A stretch of 64,000 nucleotides of DNA from Streptomyces triculaminicus (GCF_017349075.1 NZ_JAFMOF010000003.1:558001-622000), one strand, 5' to 3'. Counted from the first letter of the stretch, positions 9,580 to 18,767 are shown. The notes: a model not told the origin generated them from the letters alone. Translations and numbers: made by a program.

Positions 9580-10466
9580 ATGGGCGCATGGGGACAGCCG
9601 ACGGATCCGCCCTACCGCCGGATCGCGGCCGAGCTCCGTGAGCGCATCGCGTCCGGGGAGGTGCGGGGGGGAGAAGGTGCCGTCCACGCGGGGATCGCGC
9701 GGGAGTGGGGGTGGCGACGGCCACCGCCGCCAAGGTGCTGGAGGTTCTGCGGCAGGAGGGGCTGGTGCGGGCGGTGCCCGGGGTGGGTACGGTCGTCCGC
9801 GCGCCCGGAGCGGGCCCCGAACCGGAGCCGGACTTACGCACGGCGCGACGGCGCGTCCGGCGGCGCGCGGAGGAGCCCGCGCTTTCGCGGGAGGGCGTGG
9901 TGCGTACGGCCGTCGCCATCGCCGACGCGTACGGTTCGGGCGCGCTGTCCATGCGCGCCCTCGCGGCCGAACTCGGCGTCTCCACGGTGGTGCTGTACCG
10001 GCACGTACCCGGCAAGGACGAGCTGGTCGCGCTGATGGCCGAGGCCGTCTTCGGCGACGTCGAGCTCCCGGCGCGCGCTCCAGCTCACTGGCGCGGGCGG
10101 CTGGAGGCGGCCGCGCGGATGAGGTGGGGGCTCTACCGCCGTCACCCGTGGCTCGCCACGGCGGCCTCGCCGGCCCGGGCCGGCGCCCACGCGCGGTGGG
10201 CGATGGAGCCGCTGCGCGAACTGGGCCTCGACGCGGCGGTGTTGGCGCACGTCGCGGTCATGTGGTCGTCCTTCGTGCGCGGTCTCGCCGTGAATTCGGC
10301 CGTGAACCTGGAGGACGAGGGCGCCGGCCCCGGTGACGACCCGAGCCCGGAGGCGGTGTTCGCGTTCGGGCTGGCCCGGCTGCTCGACGGCCTGGAGCCG
10401 GTCGTGGCGCGGGCGGGAGCACGGCCGCGCCCCCGCCCGGACGGGCGGGGGCGCGCCTGGCGGTGA
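9580..10466 (+). pseudogene. GntR-HTH / TetR-C hybrid transcriptional regulator, reading frame broken
   Basis: Pieces of one regulator lie in three frames. Frame 1 gives the start of a GntR winged helix (YRRIAAELRERIASGEVR, from ATG 9580). Frame 2 gives EKVPSTR, frame 1 gives GIAREWG, and frame 3 gives VATATAAKVLEVLRQEG followed by a full TetR-like half (LSMRALAAELGVSTVVLYRHVPGKDELV and a C-terminal ligand domain). The three frame changes fall in G runs at about 9664-9671, 9690-9693 and 9707-9711. Downstream the frame is intact to the TGA at 10466. GntR HTH fused to a TetR module is a known actinobacterial design. Either the gene is decaying or the sequence has indels in G tracts. TACTCT ends six bases before the ATG, which suggests a leaderless mRNA. 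Confidence 0.7.
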
Positions 10467-10473
10467 CGCGGGG

Positions 10474-12036
10474 TCAGTTCCGGGCAGCGACCGCCGTGGC
10501 GGCCGGCTCGGCGGCGGCGGTGTCCGGGGTGCGGGCGCGCCGGCCGGAGGCCAGGGCCAGGGCGGCGGCCAGGACCAGCAGGGCCGCGCCGCCGACGGAG
10601 GCGACGACCATGCCGTGGGTGAAGGCCTCGCGGGCCGCGGCCAGGACGTTCGCGCCCGCCGCCTCCGGCAGCCGGGCGGCGACCCCCGCGGCGCCGCCCA
10701 GCGTCTCGCGCACCGCGCTCACGGCGTCGTGGGGGAGGTCCGCCGGCAGCGCGTCGGTCACGTCGCGCCGGTAGACGGCGGTGCCGAGGGAGCCGAAGAC
10801 GGCCATCCCGAGGGCGTTGCCGAACTCCTGGCCGGTCTCCATCAGGGCGGCGGCCGAACCGGCCTTCTCCGGCGGGGCGGTGGCCAGCGCCATGTCCGCG
10901 GCCGGGGCCATGACGGCGACGATGCCGCAGGCGATGAGGGCGGCGCCGGTCAGGGCCGTGGCCAGGGAGTCGGTGTCCGACAGGGCCAGCACGCCGTACC
11001 CGGCGGCGCCGGCGAGGAAGCCGCAGGCGATGACGCGGGCCTTGTCGGCCTTCCGGGCGACGGTGGTGGCGAACGGGGCGACGACGCTCACCGCGAGCGA
11101 GGGGACGAGCCCCCACAGGGCGGCCTCCAGCGGGCCCATGCCGAGGACGCTCTGCAGGTACTGGGTGGTGAAGTAGGCGGATCCCATCATGCCGACGGAG
11201 GCGAGGGTGTTGAAGGCGACGCCCAGTCCGTAGGCGCGGTGCCGGAACAGCTCGCGGCTGATCATCGCGTGCCGGACGGTCCGCTGCCGGCGGACGAAGG
11301 CGTAGCCGGCCAGCAGGCCCGCCGCGACGCACGCGCCCATCGGCACGCTGAAGCCATCGGCCGCGATCTGCTTCAGGCCGTAGATCACCGGGAGCACGGC
11401 CCCCATGGACAGCGGCACGCTCAGCAGGTCGAAGCGGCCCGGCCGCGGGTCCTTGGACTCCGGTACGAGCACGGGGGCGAGGACGAGCAGGAGCAGCATC
11501 GCGGGCACGTTGATCAGGAACACCGAGCCCCACCAGAAGTGCTCGAGCAGGACGCCGCCGACCACCGACCCGAGCGCGATGCCGCCCGCCATGGCGCCGG
11601 ACCAGATGCCGATCGCCGTGCTGCGCTGCTTGTCGTCGCGGAACAGGGTGCGCACCAGCGCCATCGTGGAGGGCATCAGGGTCGCGCCCCCGATGCCGAG
11701 GACCGCGCGGGCGGCGATGAGCATGCCGGCGCTGTCGGCGTAGGCGGCCGCCACCGAGGCGGTGCCGAAGGCCGCGGCGCCGAGGAGCAGCAGCTTGCGG
11801 CGGCCGATGCGGTCGCCGAGCGAGCCCATCGTGATCAGCAGTCCGGCCAGGGCGAAGGCGTAGACGTCGAAGATCCACAGCTGCTCGGTGGCGGTGACGT
11901 CGAGCGATTCGCTGATGACGGGGACCGCGTAGAAGAGCACGGACACGTCCATCGAGACCAGGAGGAGGGGCAGCAGGAGGACGACGAAGGCCGTCCACTC
12001 CCTGCGCCCGGCGAGAGGTGCGCCGGAGTTCGTCAT
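10474..12036 (-). CDS. MFS multidrug efflux transporter, DHA2 (14-TM) type
   Basis: A 520-aa proton-driven exporter. The first helix ends in the DHA2 signature region (VLLLPLLLVSMDVSVLFYAVP), the loop motif GSLGDRIGRRKLLLLG lies between helices 2 and 3, and the motif-C-like GIGGATLMPSTMALV lies in helix 5; about 14 helices fit the length. QacA/SmvA-like relatives export cationic or drug-like compounds. It is divergent from a TetR gene and shares a repeat-rich promoter region with it, so TetR control is likely. ATG 12036 lies seven bases after a near-consensus -10 (TATAGT on the minus strand), so the mRNA is probably leaderless; an ATG at 12054 would lie upstream of that promoter. Confidence 0.88.
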   Translation of the reverse strand: MTNSGAPLAGRREWTAFVVLLLPLLLVSMDVSVLFYAVPVISESLDVTATEQLWIFDVYAFALAGLLITMGSLGDRIGRRKLLLLGAAAFGTASVAAAYADSAGMLIAARAVLGIGGATLMPSTMALVRTLFRDDKQRSTAIGIWSGAMAGGIALGSVVGGVLLEHFWWGSVFLINVPAMLLLLVLAPVLVPESKDPRPGRFDLLSVPLSMGAVLPVIYGLKQIAADGFSVPMGACVAAGLLAGYAFVRRQRTVRHAMISRELFRHRAYGLGVAFNTLASVGMMGSAYFTTQYLQSVLGMGPLEAALWGLVPSLAVSVVAPFATTVARKADKARVIACGFLAGAAGYGVLALSDTDSLATALTGAALIACGIVAVMAPAADMALATAPPEKAGSAAALMETGQEFGNALGMAVFGSLGTAVYRRDVTDALPADLPHDAVSAVRETLGGAAGVAARLPEAAGANVLAAAREAFTHGMVVASVGGAALLVLAAALALASGRRARTPDTAAAEPAATAVAARN

Positions 12037-12043
12037 GGCCACG

Positions 12044-12126
12044 ACTATACGCACGTCTTAAACGCTTGTCTATGACGTTTGTATAAGACGCCTGTCATGG
12101 ACGGTTGTACGGCGCAGGGTTAGGGT
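12044..12126. promoter_or_regulatory. Divergent MFS/TetR promoters over a 13-bp tandem operator array
   Basis: Minus strand: -35 TAGACA (12072-12067) and -10 TATAGT (12049-12044), 17-bp spacer, seven bases before the MFS ATG. Plus strand: -35 TGGACG (12098-12103) and -10 TAGGGT (12121-12126), 17-bp spacer, six bases before the TetR ATG. Overlying both are five head-to-tail 13-bp units from 12048 to 12112. All five share ACG at positions 2-4 and GT at 8-9, giving ACGnnyGTm. A regulator bound across this array would block both promoters. Confidence 0.7.
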
Positions 12127-12132
12127 GCCCGC

Positions 12133-12732
12133 ATGGGACACCGCGAAGATCTGCTCGAGGGCGCCAAGCGCTGCCTGCTGGAGAAGGGCTGGGTCGGCAC
12201 GACCGCGCGCGACATCGTCGCCGCCTCCGGCGCCAACCTCGCCTCGATCGGCTACCACTACGGCTCCAAGGACGCTCTGATGCTGGAGGCGTTCATGAGG
12301 ATGACCGAGGAGTGGGGCGACGAGATGGGCCGCAGCCTGGCCGCCGGTGCCGCGGGCGCCGACCCCGGGGAGCGGGTGGCCTCCGTCGTCGACGCCGTGA
12401 TCGAGGGCTTCTCCGCCAACCGCCCGTTCTGGCAGGCCCAGCTGGAGGTGATGGGGCAGCTCGACAAGCACCCCGAGCTCAAGAAGAGGTTCGCCGAGGT
12501 CATGCCCGCCGGCCGGGAGGGGCTCGTCGCCCTCTTCGAGGGCGTGGTCGACACCGAGGTGACCGAGGAGGCCGCGCGGACCGCCGGTTCCCTCTACCAC
12601 TCGCTCTTCATCGGCCTGTGGGTGCAGTGGCTCGTCGACCCGTCGTTCGTGCCGAGCGGCGGGGAGGTCGTCGAGGGCATGCGCCGGGTGCTCGCGGGTA
12701 CGGTGCTGACGGGGCACCGCCAGGGCGGCTAA
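12133..12732 (+). CDS. TetR-family repressor, likely regulator of the divergent MFS exporter
   Basis: A 199-aa repressor. The N-terminal helix-turn-helix is clear (LLEKGWVGTTARDIVAASG, then NLASIGYHYGSKDALML, residues 15-55). The C-terminal ligand and dimer domain is alpha-helical and ends RVLAGTVLTGHRQGG. Its position 96 bases from a divergent efflux pump is the standard drug-sensing arrangement; the tandem operator lies between them, so it should also repress itself. The ATG follows a -10 hexamer by six bases and has no ribosome site, hence a leaderless mRNA. Confidence 0.88.
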   Translation: MGHREDLLEGAKRCLLEKGWVGTTARDIVAASGANLASIGYHYGSKDALMLEAFMRMTEEWGDEMGRSLAAGAAGADPGERVASVVDAVIEGFSANRPFWQAQLEVMGQLDKHPELKKRFAEVMPAGREGLVALFEGVVDTEVTEEAARTAGSLYHSLFIGLWVQWLVDPSFVPSGGEVVEGMRRVLAGTVLTGHRQGG

Positions 12733-12832
12733 TACGGTTGCGCGGCGGTGAGTTGAGGGGGCGTACTGGACGTAAGCGGGATGAATTCGCTGTACTGGTT
12801 GCCCAAGGACACCAGTCCGTCCGGAGGTTCAC

Positions 12833-14070
12833 ATGGCCGTGACCGACACCCCCTCCACCACCCCTGCCGCCCCCGTCTTTCCGCAGGACCGCACCCCCCT
12901 ACGACCCGCCCGCCCAGTACCCCGAGCTGGCCGCCCGCGGCCCGGTGGGACGGATGACCCTACGACGGCCGCGAGGTCTGGGCGGTCACCGGACATGCCG
13001 AGGCCCGCGCGCTGCTGGCCGACCCCCGGCTGTCGTCCGACCGGAAGAATCCTTCCTTCCCCGTCCTTCTGCCGCGCGCCGAGGCCCAGGCCGAGCTCGA
13101 GTTCCCCCTCATCGGCGTCGACGACCCCGAGCACGCCCGGCAGCGCCGCATGCTCATCCCACAGTTCGGCCTCAAGCGCATCACCGCCATGCGCCCGGCG
13201 ATCCAGGCCGTCGTCGACGGCCTCATCGACGCCATGCTCGAACAAGGGTCCGGCGCCGACCTCGTCGCCGCCTTCGCCCTCCCCGTGCCGTCGATGGTCA
13301 TCTGCCGGCTGCTGGGGGTCCCCTACGCGGACCACGACTTCTTCGAAGGCCGCTCCCGCGCGCTGCTCACCGCCCCGACCGCCGAAGAGCTCCGGGCGCC
13401 GAGGGAAGAGCTGACCGACTACCTCCACCGGCTCGTCGACGCCAAGGAGCACGGCAGGGCCGCCGCCGACGGCGGACTGCTCGACGAGCTCATCACCGAA
13501 CGACTCGCCGAAGGCCGGCTCGACCGCGACGAACTCGTCCAGATGGCCCTCATACTTCTTGTCGCCGGCCACGAGACCACCGCCAACATGATCTCCCTCG
13601 GTACCTACACCCTTCTCGAACACCCCGACCAGCTCGCCGCCTTGCGCGCCGACCCCGCCCTGATGGCGGGCGCCGTCGAGGAACTGTTGCGCTTCCTGTC
13701 CATCGCCGACGGCATGGTGCGCGTCGCCCTCGAGGACATCGAGCTCGCCGGCCACACCATCCGCGCGGGCGACGGCGTCCTCCTGCCCACCTCCGTCATC
13801 AACCGCGACGCCGCCGTCTACGACCACCCCGACGCCCTCGACGTCCGGCGCGTCGCCCGCCACCACGTGGCCTTCGGCTACGGAGTCCACCAGTGTCTGG
13901 GCCAGAACCTGGCCCGCGCGGAAATGGAGATCGCCCTCACCACCCTCATCACCCGCATCCCGACGCTCCGCCCGGCCCTGGCACCCGACGAGCTGGTCGT
14001 GGGCCCCGGCGGCGTCGTCAAACCCGGCAGCACCCTGCAAGGTCTCTACGCCCTCCCGGTCACCTGGTGA
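12833..14070 (+). pseudogene. Cytochrome P450 (CYP105-like) with two frame changes near the 5' end
   Basis: A monooxygenase whose coding parts fall in three frames. From ATG 12833 comes MAVTDTPSTTPAAPVFPQDR. A change at the C6 run near 12894-12899 leads to YDPPAQYPELAARGPVGRM, and another near 12957-12961 leads to YDGREVWAVTGHAEARALLADPRLS, then the rest without interruption. The body is complete: I-helix AGHETT, K-helix EELLR, and the heme loop FGYGVHQCLG with the Cys ligand. About 410 residues are recovered if both frames are corrected. As written, no start gives the full protein. It overlaps a ferredoxin reading frame downstream. Two indels this close suggest sequence error or recent inactivation; checking the reads would settle it. 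Confidence 0.8.
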
Positions 14071-14090
14071 CCGAAGAACGGAGCACGATC

Positions 14091-14285
14091 ATGCGCGTCA
14101 CCATCGATTCCGACATCTGCATCGGATCCGGCATGTGCGCCCTCACCGCACCCTCGGTCTTCGACCAGGACGACGACGGCTACGGCAGCGTCCGTCCCGG
14201 CAGGGAGGACGGCGCGGGCGATCCGCTGACGAAGGAGGCGGCGCGCGGCTGTCCCGTCCAGGCGATCACGATCGCCGAGGACTGA
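14091..14285 (+). CDS. 3Fe-4S ferredoxin, P450 redox partner
   Basis: A 64-aa ferredoxin of the kind that delivers electrons to Streptomyces P450s. Cys10 and Cys16 (DICIGSGMC) and Cys54 (GCPV) are the three cluster ligands; the spacing lacks the fourth Cys of a 4Fe-4S site, so 3Fe-4S is expected. ATG 14091 has ACGGAG seven bases upstream; an in-frame GTG at 14067 overlaps the P450 stop and would add eight residues. It is translationally linked to the P450 and would use a reductase encoded elsewhere. Confidence 0.9.
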   Translation: MRVTIDSDICIGSGMCALTAPSVFDQDDDGYGSVRPGREDGAGDPLTKEAARGCPVQAITIAED

Positions 14286-14313
14286 CCGGCACCGCCCCAC
14301 CGGCGGCGGCGCC

Positions 14314-15561
14314 CTACGGCCGGGAGCGCAGGCGCGCTGCCTTGAGCGTCATGTGGAGCAGCAGACGGTCCTCGCCGTCGTCCAGGTCGAGCCCGGTGAG
14401 CTGCTCCACCCGGCCCAGCCGGTAGTAGAGCGTCTGCCGGTGGACGCCGAGCGCCGCCGCCGTGCGGCTCGCCTGGCCCGCGCAGTCGAGGTAGACCTCC
14501 GCCGTCCGGGCCAGCTCGGTGTGGGCCGGCTCCAGGAGCGGCAGCACGGCCTCGTCGGCCGCGTGCTCGGCCGGCAGGCCGGTCAGCACCCGGTACGGGC
14601 CGATCGCGGCCCACTGGGCCACCGGCCCCAGTTTCCGGTCCGCGACCGCCGCCCGAGCGGCGGCCAGGCCCTCCGCCCAGGCGTCCGGCAGCTCGGCCAG
14701 CCCCCGCCGGGGCGTGCCGATCCCGGCCGCGGCGGTCCCGGCCGCGGCGTCGGCCCGCCCCGCGCGGGGCGAGCGCAGCAGCCGGTCGGCGGCCGCCTGC
14801 GCCGGGGCGGGCGAGCTGGTGGCCCGCAGCCGGACGAGGGCGGCCAGCGCCGCCGACCCGCCGGGGAGCACGCCGGGCACCGCGCACATCGCGGCGACCC
14901 CCGACTGGGCGGCCAGCGCCGAGCCCGTAGCGTCCGGGCCCGCCTGGTCGTCCCCGTCGCCGTCCGCGGCCGCGCGCCACGGCGCGACGGCGACCACGGC
15001 CAGCGGCCCGTCGGCCGCGCTCCCCAGGGCCTCCCGCAGGGCGCCGCGCGCCGTCTCGCGCCCGGCCGGCCGGGCCGTCAGCAGGTCCCGCAGCAGCTCG
15101 CCCAGCTCCGCCCCGGCCCGGGCCTCGGCCGCCAGCAGGGCGCCGATGCGCGCGGCGCTCTCCATGGCCTGGGCGAGCCGGGGATCGGCGAACGGCATCT
15201 TCAGGTCCAGCCCCGCCAGGTGCCCGTCGTCCAGCAGCCACACATAGCCGTGCACCACGCCCCGGTGCCGTACGGGCAGGCAGATGCGGCCCTTGAACAC
15301 CCCCGCCGCCGGGTCCGGCGGGATCCGCAGCGGCGCCTGCGCCCGCGCGATGCCGAACGCCTCGAACCACGCCCGTACCGCCGCCGTCGACCGGCGCTGC
15401 AGGATCGAGCGCGTCCGGACGGGGTCCATCATCATCTCGAGGTCGTCGTCGCCGCCGTGGGCGCCGAACGCGATCAGCCCGAAGTCCCGGTCCTCCAGGG
15501 TCGCGGGAGCGCCGAGGGCCGCCGAGATCTCGTCCACCAGCTGTTGGTACTCGCCACGCAT
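14314..15561 (-). CDS. PucR-family regulator, probable activator of proline catabolism
   Basis: A 415-aa regulator with an N-terminal sensory region, a central GGDEF-like/CdaR region, and the C-terminal PucR helix-turn-helix (CAGQASRTAAALGVHRQTLYYRLGRVEQLTG, about residues 360-390, quoted in part). The gene is divergent from the proline dehydrogenase/P5C dehydrogenase pair. The PucR-type PutR of Bacillus controls the same pathway, so I infer proline-dependent control here. The start is ATG 15561 with GCGGAG four bases before it; GTG 15573 is an alternative. Confidence 0.82.
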   Translation of the reverse strand: MRGEYQQLVDEISAALGAPATLEDRDFGLIAFGAHGGDDDLEMMMDPVRTRSILQRRSTAAVRAWFEAFGIARAQAPLRIPPDPAAGVFKGRICLPVRHRGVVHGYVWLLDDGHLAGLDLKMPFADPRLAQAMESAARIGALLAAEARAGAELGELLRDLLTARPAGRETARGALREALGSAADGPLAVVAVAPWRAAADGDGDDQAGPDATGSALAAQSGVAAMCAVPGVLPGGSAALAALVRLRATSSPAPAQAAADRLLRSPRAGRADAAAGTAAAGIGTPRRGLAELPDAWAEGLAAARAAVADRKLGPVAQWAAIGPYRVLTGLPAEHAADEAVLPLLEPAHTELARTAEVYLDCAGQASRTAAALGVHRQTLYYRLGRVEQLTGLDLDDGEDRLLLHMTLKAARLRSRP

Positions 15562-15741
15562 GCCGCTCCGCACTCCCTTCGGTATTCACCGGCCTTCATT
15601 GTCATACATTTGTCTGAGATCCCGGCCACCGATGCGTGACAGCTGTCGATGGCCCGCGAGGTGGCGTGAACTCTACGTTTCACGATGAGTTACTTATGCC
15701 GTCTCCCCAGGTGGGAGCGGCCGTCATCGTGGAGGTGCCCC

Positions 15742-16668
15742 GTGCTGGGTCCCGTGATCCTCGCTGCGTCGCGCAGTGACCGGATGCGTCGTTTCGTGTC
15801 GGCCGCCCCGGGCACCAAACAGGTCGTCGACCGCTTCATCGCGGGCGAGACCGTCGATGAGGTCGTCCCGATCGTCGAGGACGCCACGGCCAAGGGCCTC
15901 GAGGTGACCCTGGACGTCGTGGGCGAGGACATCACGACGGTCGAGCAGTCCCACGCCGCCCGCGACGCCTACCTCGAGCTGATCGGTCGGCTCAAGGAGC
16001 TGGGCCTGGGCGAGCGGGCCGAGATGTCGGTCAAGCTCTCCATGTTCGGCCAGGCGCTGGAGGGCGGCCACGAGCTGGCGCTCGCCAACGTCCGTCCCGT
16101 CGTCGAGGCCGCCGCCGCCATCGGCACCACGGTCACCCTGGACGCCGAGGACCACACCACCCTCGACTCGATGTTCGCCATCCACGAGGAGCTGCGGAAG
16201 GACTTCCCGCAGACCGGCTGCGTCATCCAGGCCTACCTCTTCCGCACCGAGGACGACGCCCGCCGCCTCGCCGCCGCCGGCAGCCGGGTGCGTATCGTGA
16301 AGGGTGCGTACAAGGAGCCCGCCTCCGTCGCGTACCAGGACAAGGCCGAGATCGACAAGGCGTTCGTCCGGATCGTCAAGATCCTCATGGGCGGCCTGGG
16401 CTATCCGATGATCGGATCGCACGACCCGCGTCTGATCGCGATCACCCAGGACCTGGCCCGGCAGGCAGGGCGCAAACTGGACGAGTACGAGTTCCAGATG
16501 CTGTACGGCATCCGCAGCGACGAGCACGTCCGTTTGTCGGCCGAGGGCCACCGGATGCGCGTCTACACGGCGTACGGCACCGACTGGTACGGCTACTTCA
16601 TGCGCCGCCTGGCCGAGAAGCCCGCGAACCTGCTGTTCTTCGCCCGCTCCATCCTCACCAAGGGCTGA
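15742..16668 (+). CDS. Proline dehydrogenase
   Basis: FAD-dependent oxidation of proline to 1-pyrroline-5-carboxylate, the first step of proline use. It is 308 aa, the monofunctional PutA-barrel length of Gram-positives. Visible motifs are VTLDAEDHTTLDSM, the active-site region RIVKGAYKEPASVAY, MIGSHDPRLIAIT and the C-terminal substrate motif YGTDWYGYFMRRLAEKPAN (Tyr and the two Arg of YxxRRxxE). GTG 15742 is preceded by GGAGGT at five bases. The P5C dehydrogenase gene follows after 51 bases in the same operon, so the two-step pathway is made together. Confidence 0.94.
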   Translation: MLGPVILAASRSDRMRRFVSAAPGTKQVVDRFIAGETVDEVVPIVEDATAKGLEVTLDVVGEDITTVEQSHAARDAYLELIGRLKELGLGERAEMSVKLSMFGQALEGGHELALANVRPVVEAAAAIGTTVTLDAEDHTTLDSMFAIHEELRKDFPQTGCVIQAYLFRTEDDARRLAAAGSRVRIVKGAYKEPASVAYQDKAEIDKAFVRIVKILMGGLGYPMIGSHDPRLIAITQDLARQAGRKLDEYEFQMLYGIRSDEHVRLSAEGHRMRVYTAYGTDWYGYFMRRLAEKPANLLFFARSILTKG

Positions 16669-16719
16669 GCCCCCCTCTCCCGACCACCCTCGAAAAGCCC
16701 CGAAGGAGACACGGAACCC

Positions 16720-18351
16720 ATGGACGCCGTGACCCAGGTCCCCGCGCCGGTCAACGAGCCGGTGCACAGCTACGCCCCCGGCTCCCCCGAGCGCGCCCGT
16801 CTCGAGGCCAAGCTCAAGGAGCTGGCGGCGAACCCGATCGACCTGCCGATGACGATCAACGGCGAGAAGCGGATGGGCGGTGGCGAGCCGTTCAAGGTCG
16901 TCCAGCCGCACAACCACGCCGCCGTCCTCGGCACGTTCAACAACGCCACGCAGCAGGACGCCCAGGACGCGATCGACGCGGCCCTCGCCGCCGCCCCGGC
17001 GTGGCGCGCGATGTCCTTCGACGACCGCGCCGCGATCATCCTGCGCGCCGCCGAGCTGCTGGCCGGCCCCTGGCGCGAGACGCTGGCCGCCTCCACCATG
17101 CTGGGCCAGTCCAAGACCGCCCAGCAGGCCGAGATCGACACGCCCTGCGAGCTCGTCGACTTCTGGCGCTTCAACGTGCACTTCGCGCGCCAGATCCTGG
17201 CCGAGCAGCCGGTCGCCAACTCCGCCGGTGTGTGGAACCGCAGCGACCACCGCCCGCTCGAGGGCTTCGTCTACGCGATCACGCCCTTCAACTTCACCGC
17301 CATCGCCGGCAACCTGCCGACCGCCCCCGCCCTCATGGGCAACGTGGTCGTCTGGAAGCCGTCCCCCACCCAGACCCACTCCGCCGTGCTGCTCATGCAG
17401 CTGCTGGAGGAGGCGGGCCTGCCCAAGGGCGTCATCAACCTGGTGACCGGCGACGGCATCGCCGTCTCGGACGCGGCCCTGAACCACCCCGAGCTGGCCG
17501 GCATCCACTTCACCGGCTCGACCAAGACCTTCCAGTACCTGTGGAAGACGGTCGGCAACAACATCGAGAAGTACAGGTCCTACCCGCGCCTGGTCGGCGA
17601 GACCGGCGGCAAGGACTTCGTGGTGGCCCACCCGAGCGCCGACCCGGCGATCCTGAAGACCGCGCTGACCCGCGGTTCCTTCGAGTTCCAGGGCCAGAAG
17701 TGCTCGGCCTCCTCCCGCGCCTACGTCCCCCGCTCCATCTGGGAGAACGGCTTCAAGGAGGAGTTCGCGGCCGAGGTCGACGGCATCACCATGGGTGACG
17801 TCACCGACCTGTCGCACTTCATCGGCGCCGTCATCGACGACCGCTCGTTCGCCAAGAACAAGGCGGCCATCGACCGCGCCAAGGCCGACCCGACCTGCAC
17901 CATCGTCGCGGGCGGCAGCTACGACGACTCGGTCGGCTACTTCGTGCGCCCGACCGTCATCGAGTGCACCGACCCGGAGAACGAGGTCTTCACGACCGAG
18001 TACTTCGGCCCGATCCTGGCCGTCCACGTCTACGAGGACGCCGACTTCGACGCGATGCTGGCCCAGATGGAGTCCGTCTCGGCGTACGCCCTGACCGGCT
18101 CGATCATCGCCCAGGACCGCTACGCGGCGGCCGACGCGATGGAGAAGCTCCGCTTCGCCGCGGGCAACTTCTACATCAACGACAAGTCGACCGGCGCCGT
18201 CGTCGGCCAGCAGCCCTTCGGTGGCGGCCGCGCCTCGGGCACCAACGACAAGGCGGGTGCCGCGAGCAACCTGCAGCGCTGGGTGTCGACCCGGTCGATC
18301 AAGGAGACCCTGGTCCCGCCGACCGAGTACACCTACCCCCACATGGGCTGA
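16720..18351 (+). CDS. 1-pyrroline-5-carboxylate dehydrogenase
   Basis: NAD-dependent aldehyde dehydrogenase that converts glutamate semialdehyde (from P5C) to glutamate. It is 543 aa, the long pruA/group-1 type. The general-base Glu is at 294 (VGETGGKDF) and the catalytic Cys at 328 (GQKCSASSRAY); the N-terminal GEKRMGGGEPFKVVQPHNH is characteristic. GAAGGAGA lies about 10 bases before the ATG. It forms a two-gene operon with proline dehydrogenase, facing the PucR regulator. Confidence 0.95.
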   Translation: MDAVTQVPAPVNEPVHSYAPGSPERARLEAKLKELAANPIDLPMTINGEKRMGGGEPFKVVQPHNHAAVLGTFNNATQQDAQDAIDAALAAAPAWRAMSFDDRAAIILRAAELLAGPWRETLAASTMLGQSKTAQQAEIDTPCELVDFWRFNVHFARQILAEQPVANSAGVWNRSDHRPLEGFVYAITPFNFTAIAGNLPTAPALMGNVVVWKPSPTQTHSAVLLMQLLEEAGLPKGVINLVTGDGIAVSDAALNHPELAGIHFTGSTKTFQYLWKTVGNNIEKYRSYPRLVGETGGKDFVVAHPSADPAILKTALTRGSFEFQGQKCSASSRAYVPRSIWENGFKEEFAAEVDGITMGDVTDLSHFIGAVIDDRSFAKNKAAIDRAKADPTCTIVAGGSYDDSVGYFVRPTVIECTDPENEVFTTEYFGPILAVHVYEDADFDAMLAQMESVSAYALTGSIIAQDRYAAADAMEKLRFAAGNFYINDKSTGAVVGQQPFGGGRASGTNDKAGAASNLQRWVSTRSIKETLVPPTEYTYPHMG

Positions 18352-18767
18352 TCAGCCCTCAGGTGAACCCCGCCCCCGACCGGCCCCTCAGCCGGCCGGG
18401 GGCGGCGTCGTTCCTGCGGGCCGCCCCCGGTCCGGCGGGACGATGCCGGCGTGGGCCCGGAGGCGGCCCGATGGCAGGTTTGTCGCGTTCCTGCCATGAG
18501 CGGATTCACCCGGTCGTCTCAGATAGTAGGAAGTCCGAGTAATCCTGCAGACATTCACGGCGCCCCTGTCCTAGCGTGGACGTCAGCCGAACCCTCCGCT
18601 CCATCGAGCGACGCGGTCGCGGCCCGTGCGACGAGCGCAGGTGACCCCTGCGGCACCGGCCCCCGCCCCTTTCCTCCGGCTGTTCGACCGACCCTCCCGG
18701 GACACCACAGGACCTCCATCGCACCCGCGCGCCCGCGCGCACTTCACCACGAGGAGACGTGACCGCC
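18352..18767. other. Gap between P5C dehydrogenase and the 47-aa gene
   Basis: Of these 416 bases the left end holds the terminator at 18371-18404. An 8-bp inverted repeat (ATGGCAGG 18471-18478, CCTGCCAT 18490-18497, 11-base gap) resembles an operator. The rest has no supported gene. I found no convincing -35/-10 pair. Confidence 0.5.
18371..18404 (+). terminator. Terminator of the proline operon
   Basis: CGCCCCCG-a-CCGGC pairs with GCCGG-c-CGGGGGCG around a six-base loop, with one mismatch. It lies 19 bases behind the stop, with no T run. Confidence 0.7.

Noticed and set aside
12833..14285. Part of a secondary-metabolite cluster (P450 and ferredoxin)
   Set aside because: No polyketide, peptide or terpene synthase or tailoring genes nearby; both neighbours are regulators or primary metabolism.
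15724..18342. An 872-codon open frame on the minus strand across the proline operon
   Set aside because: Shadow of proline dehydrogenase and P5C dehydrogenase; composition is Gly/Val/Asp/Leu/Arg repetition.
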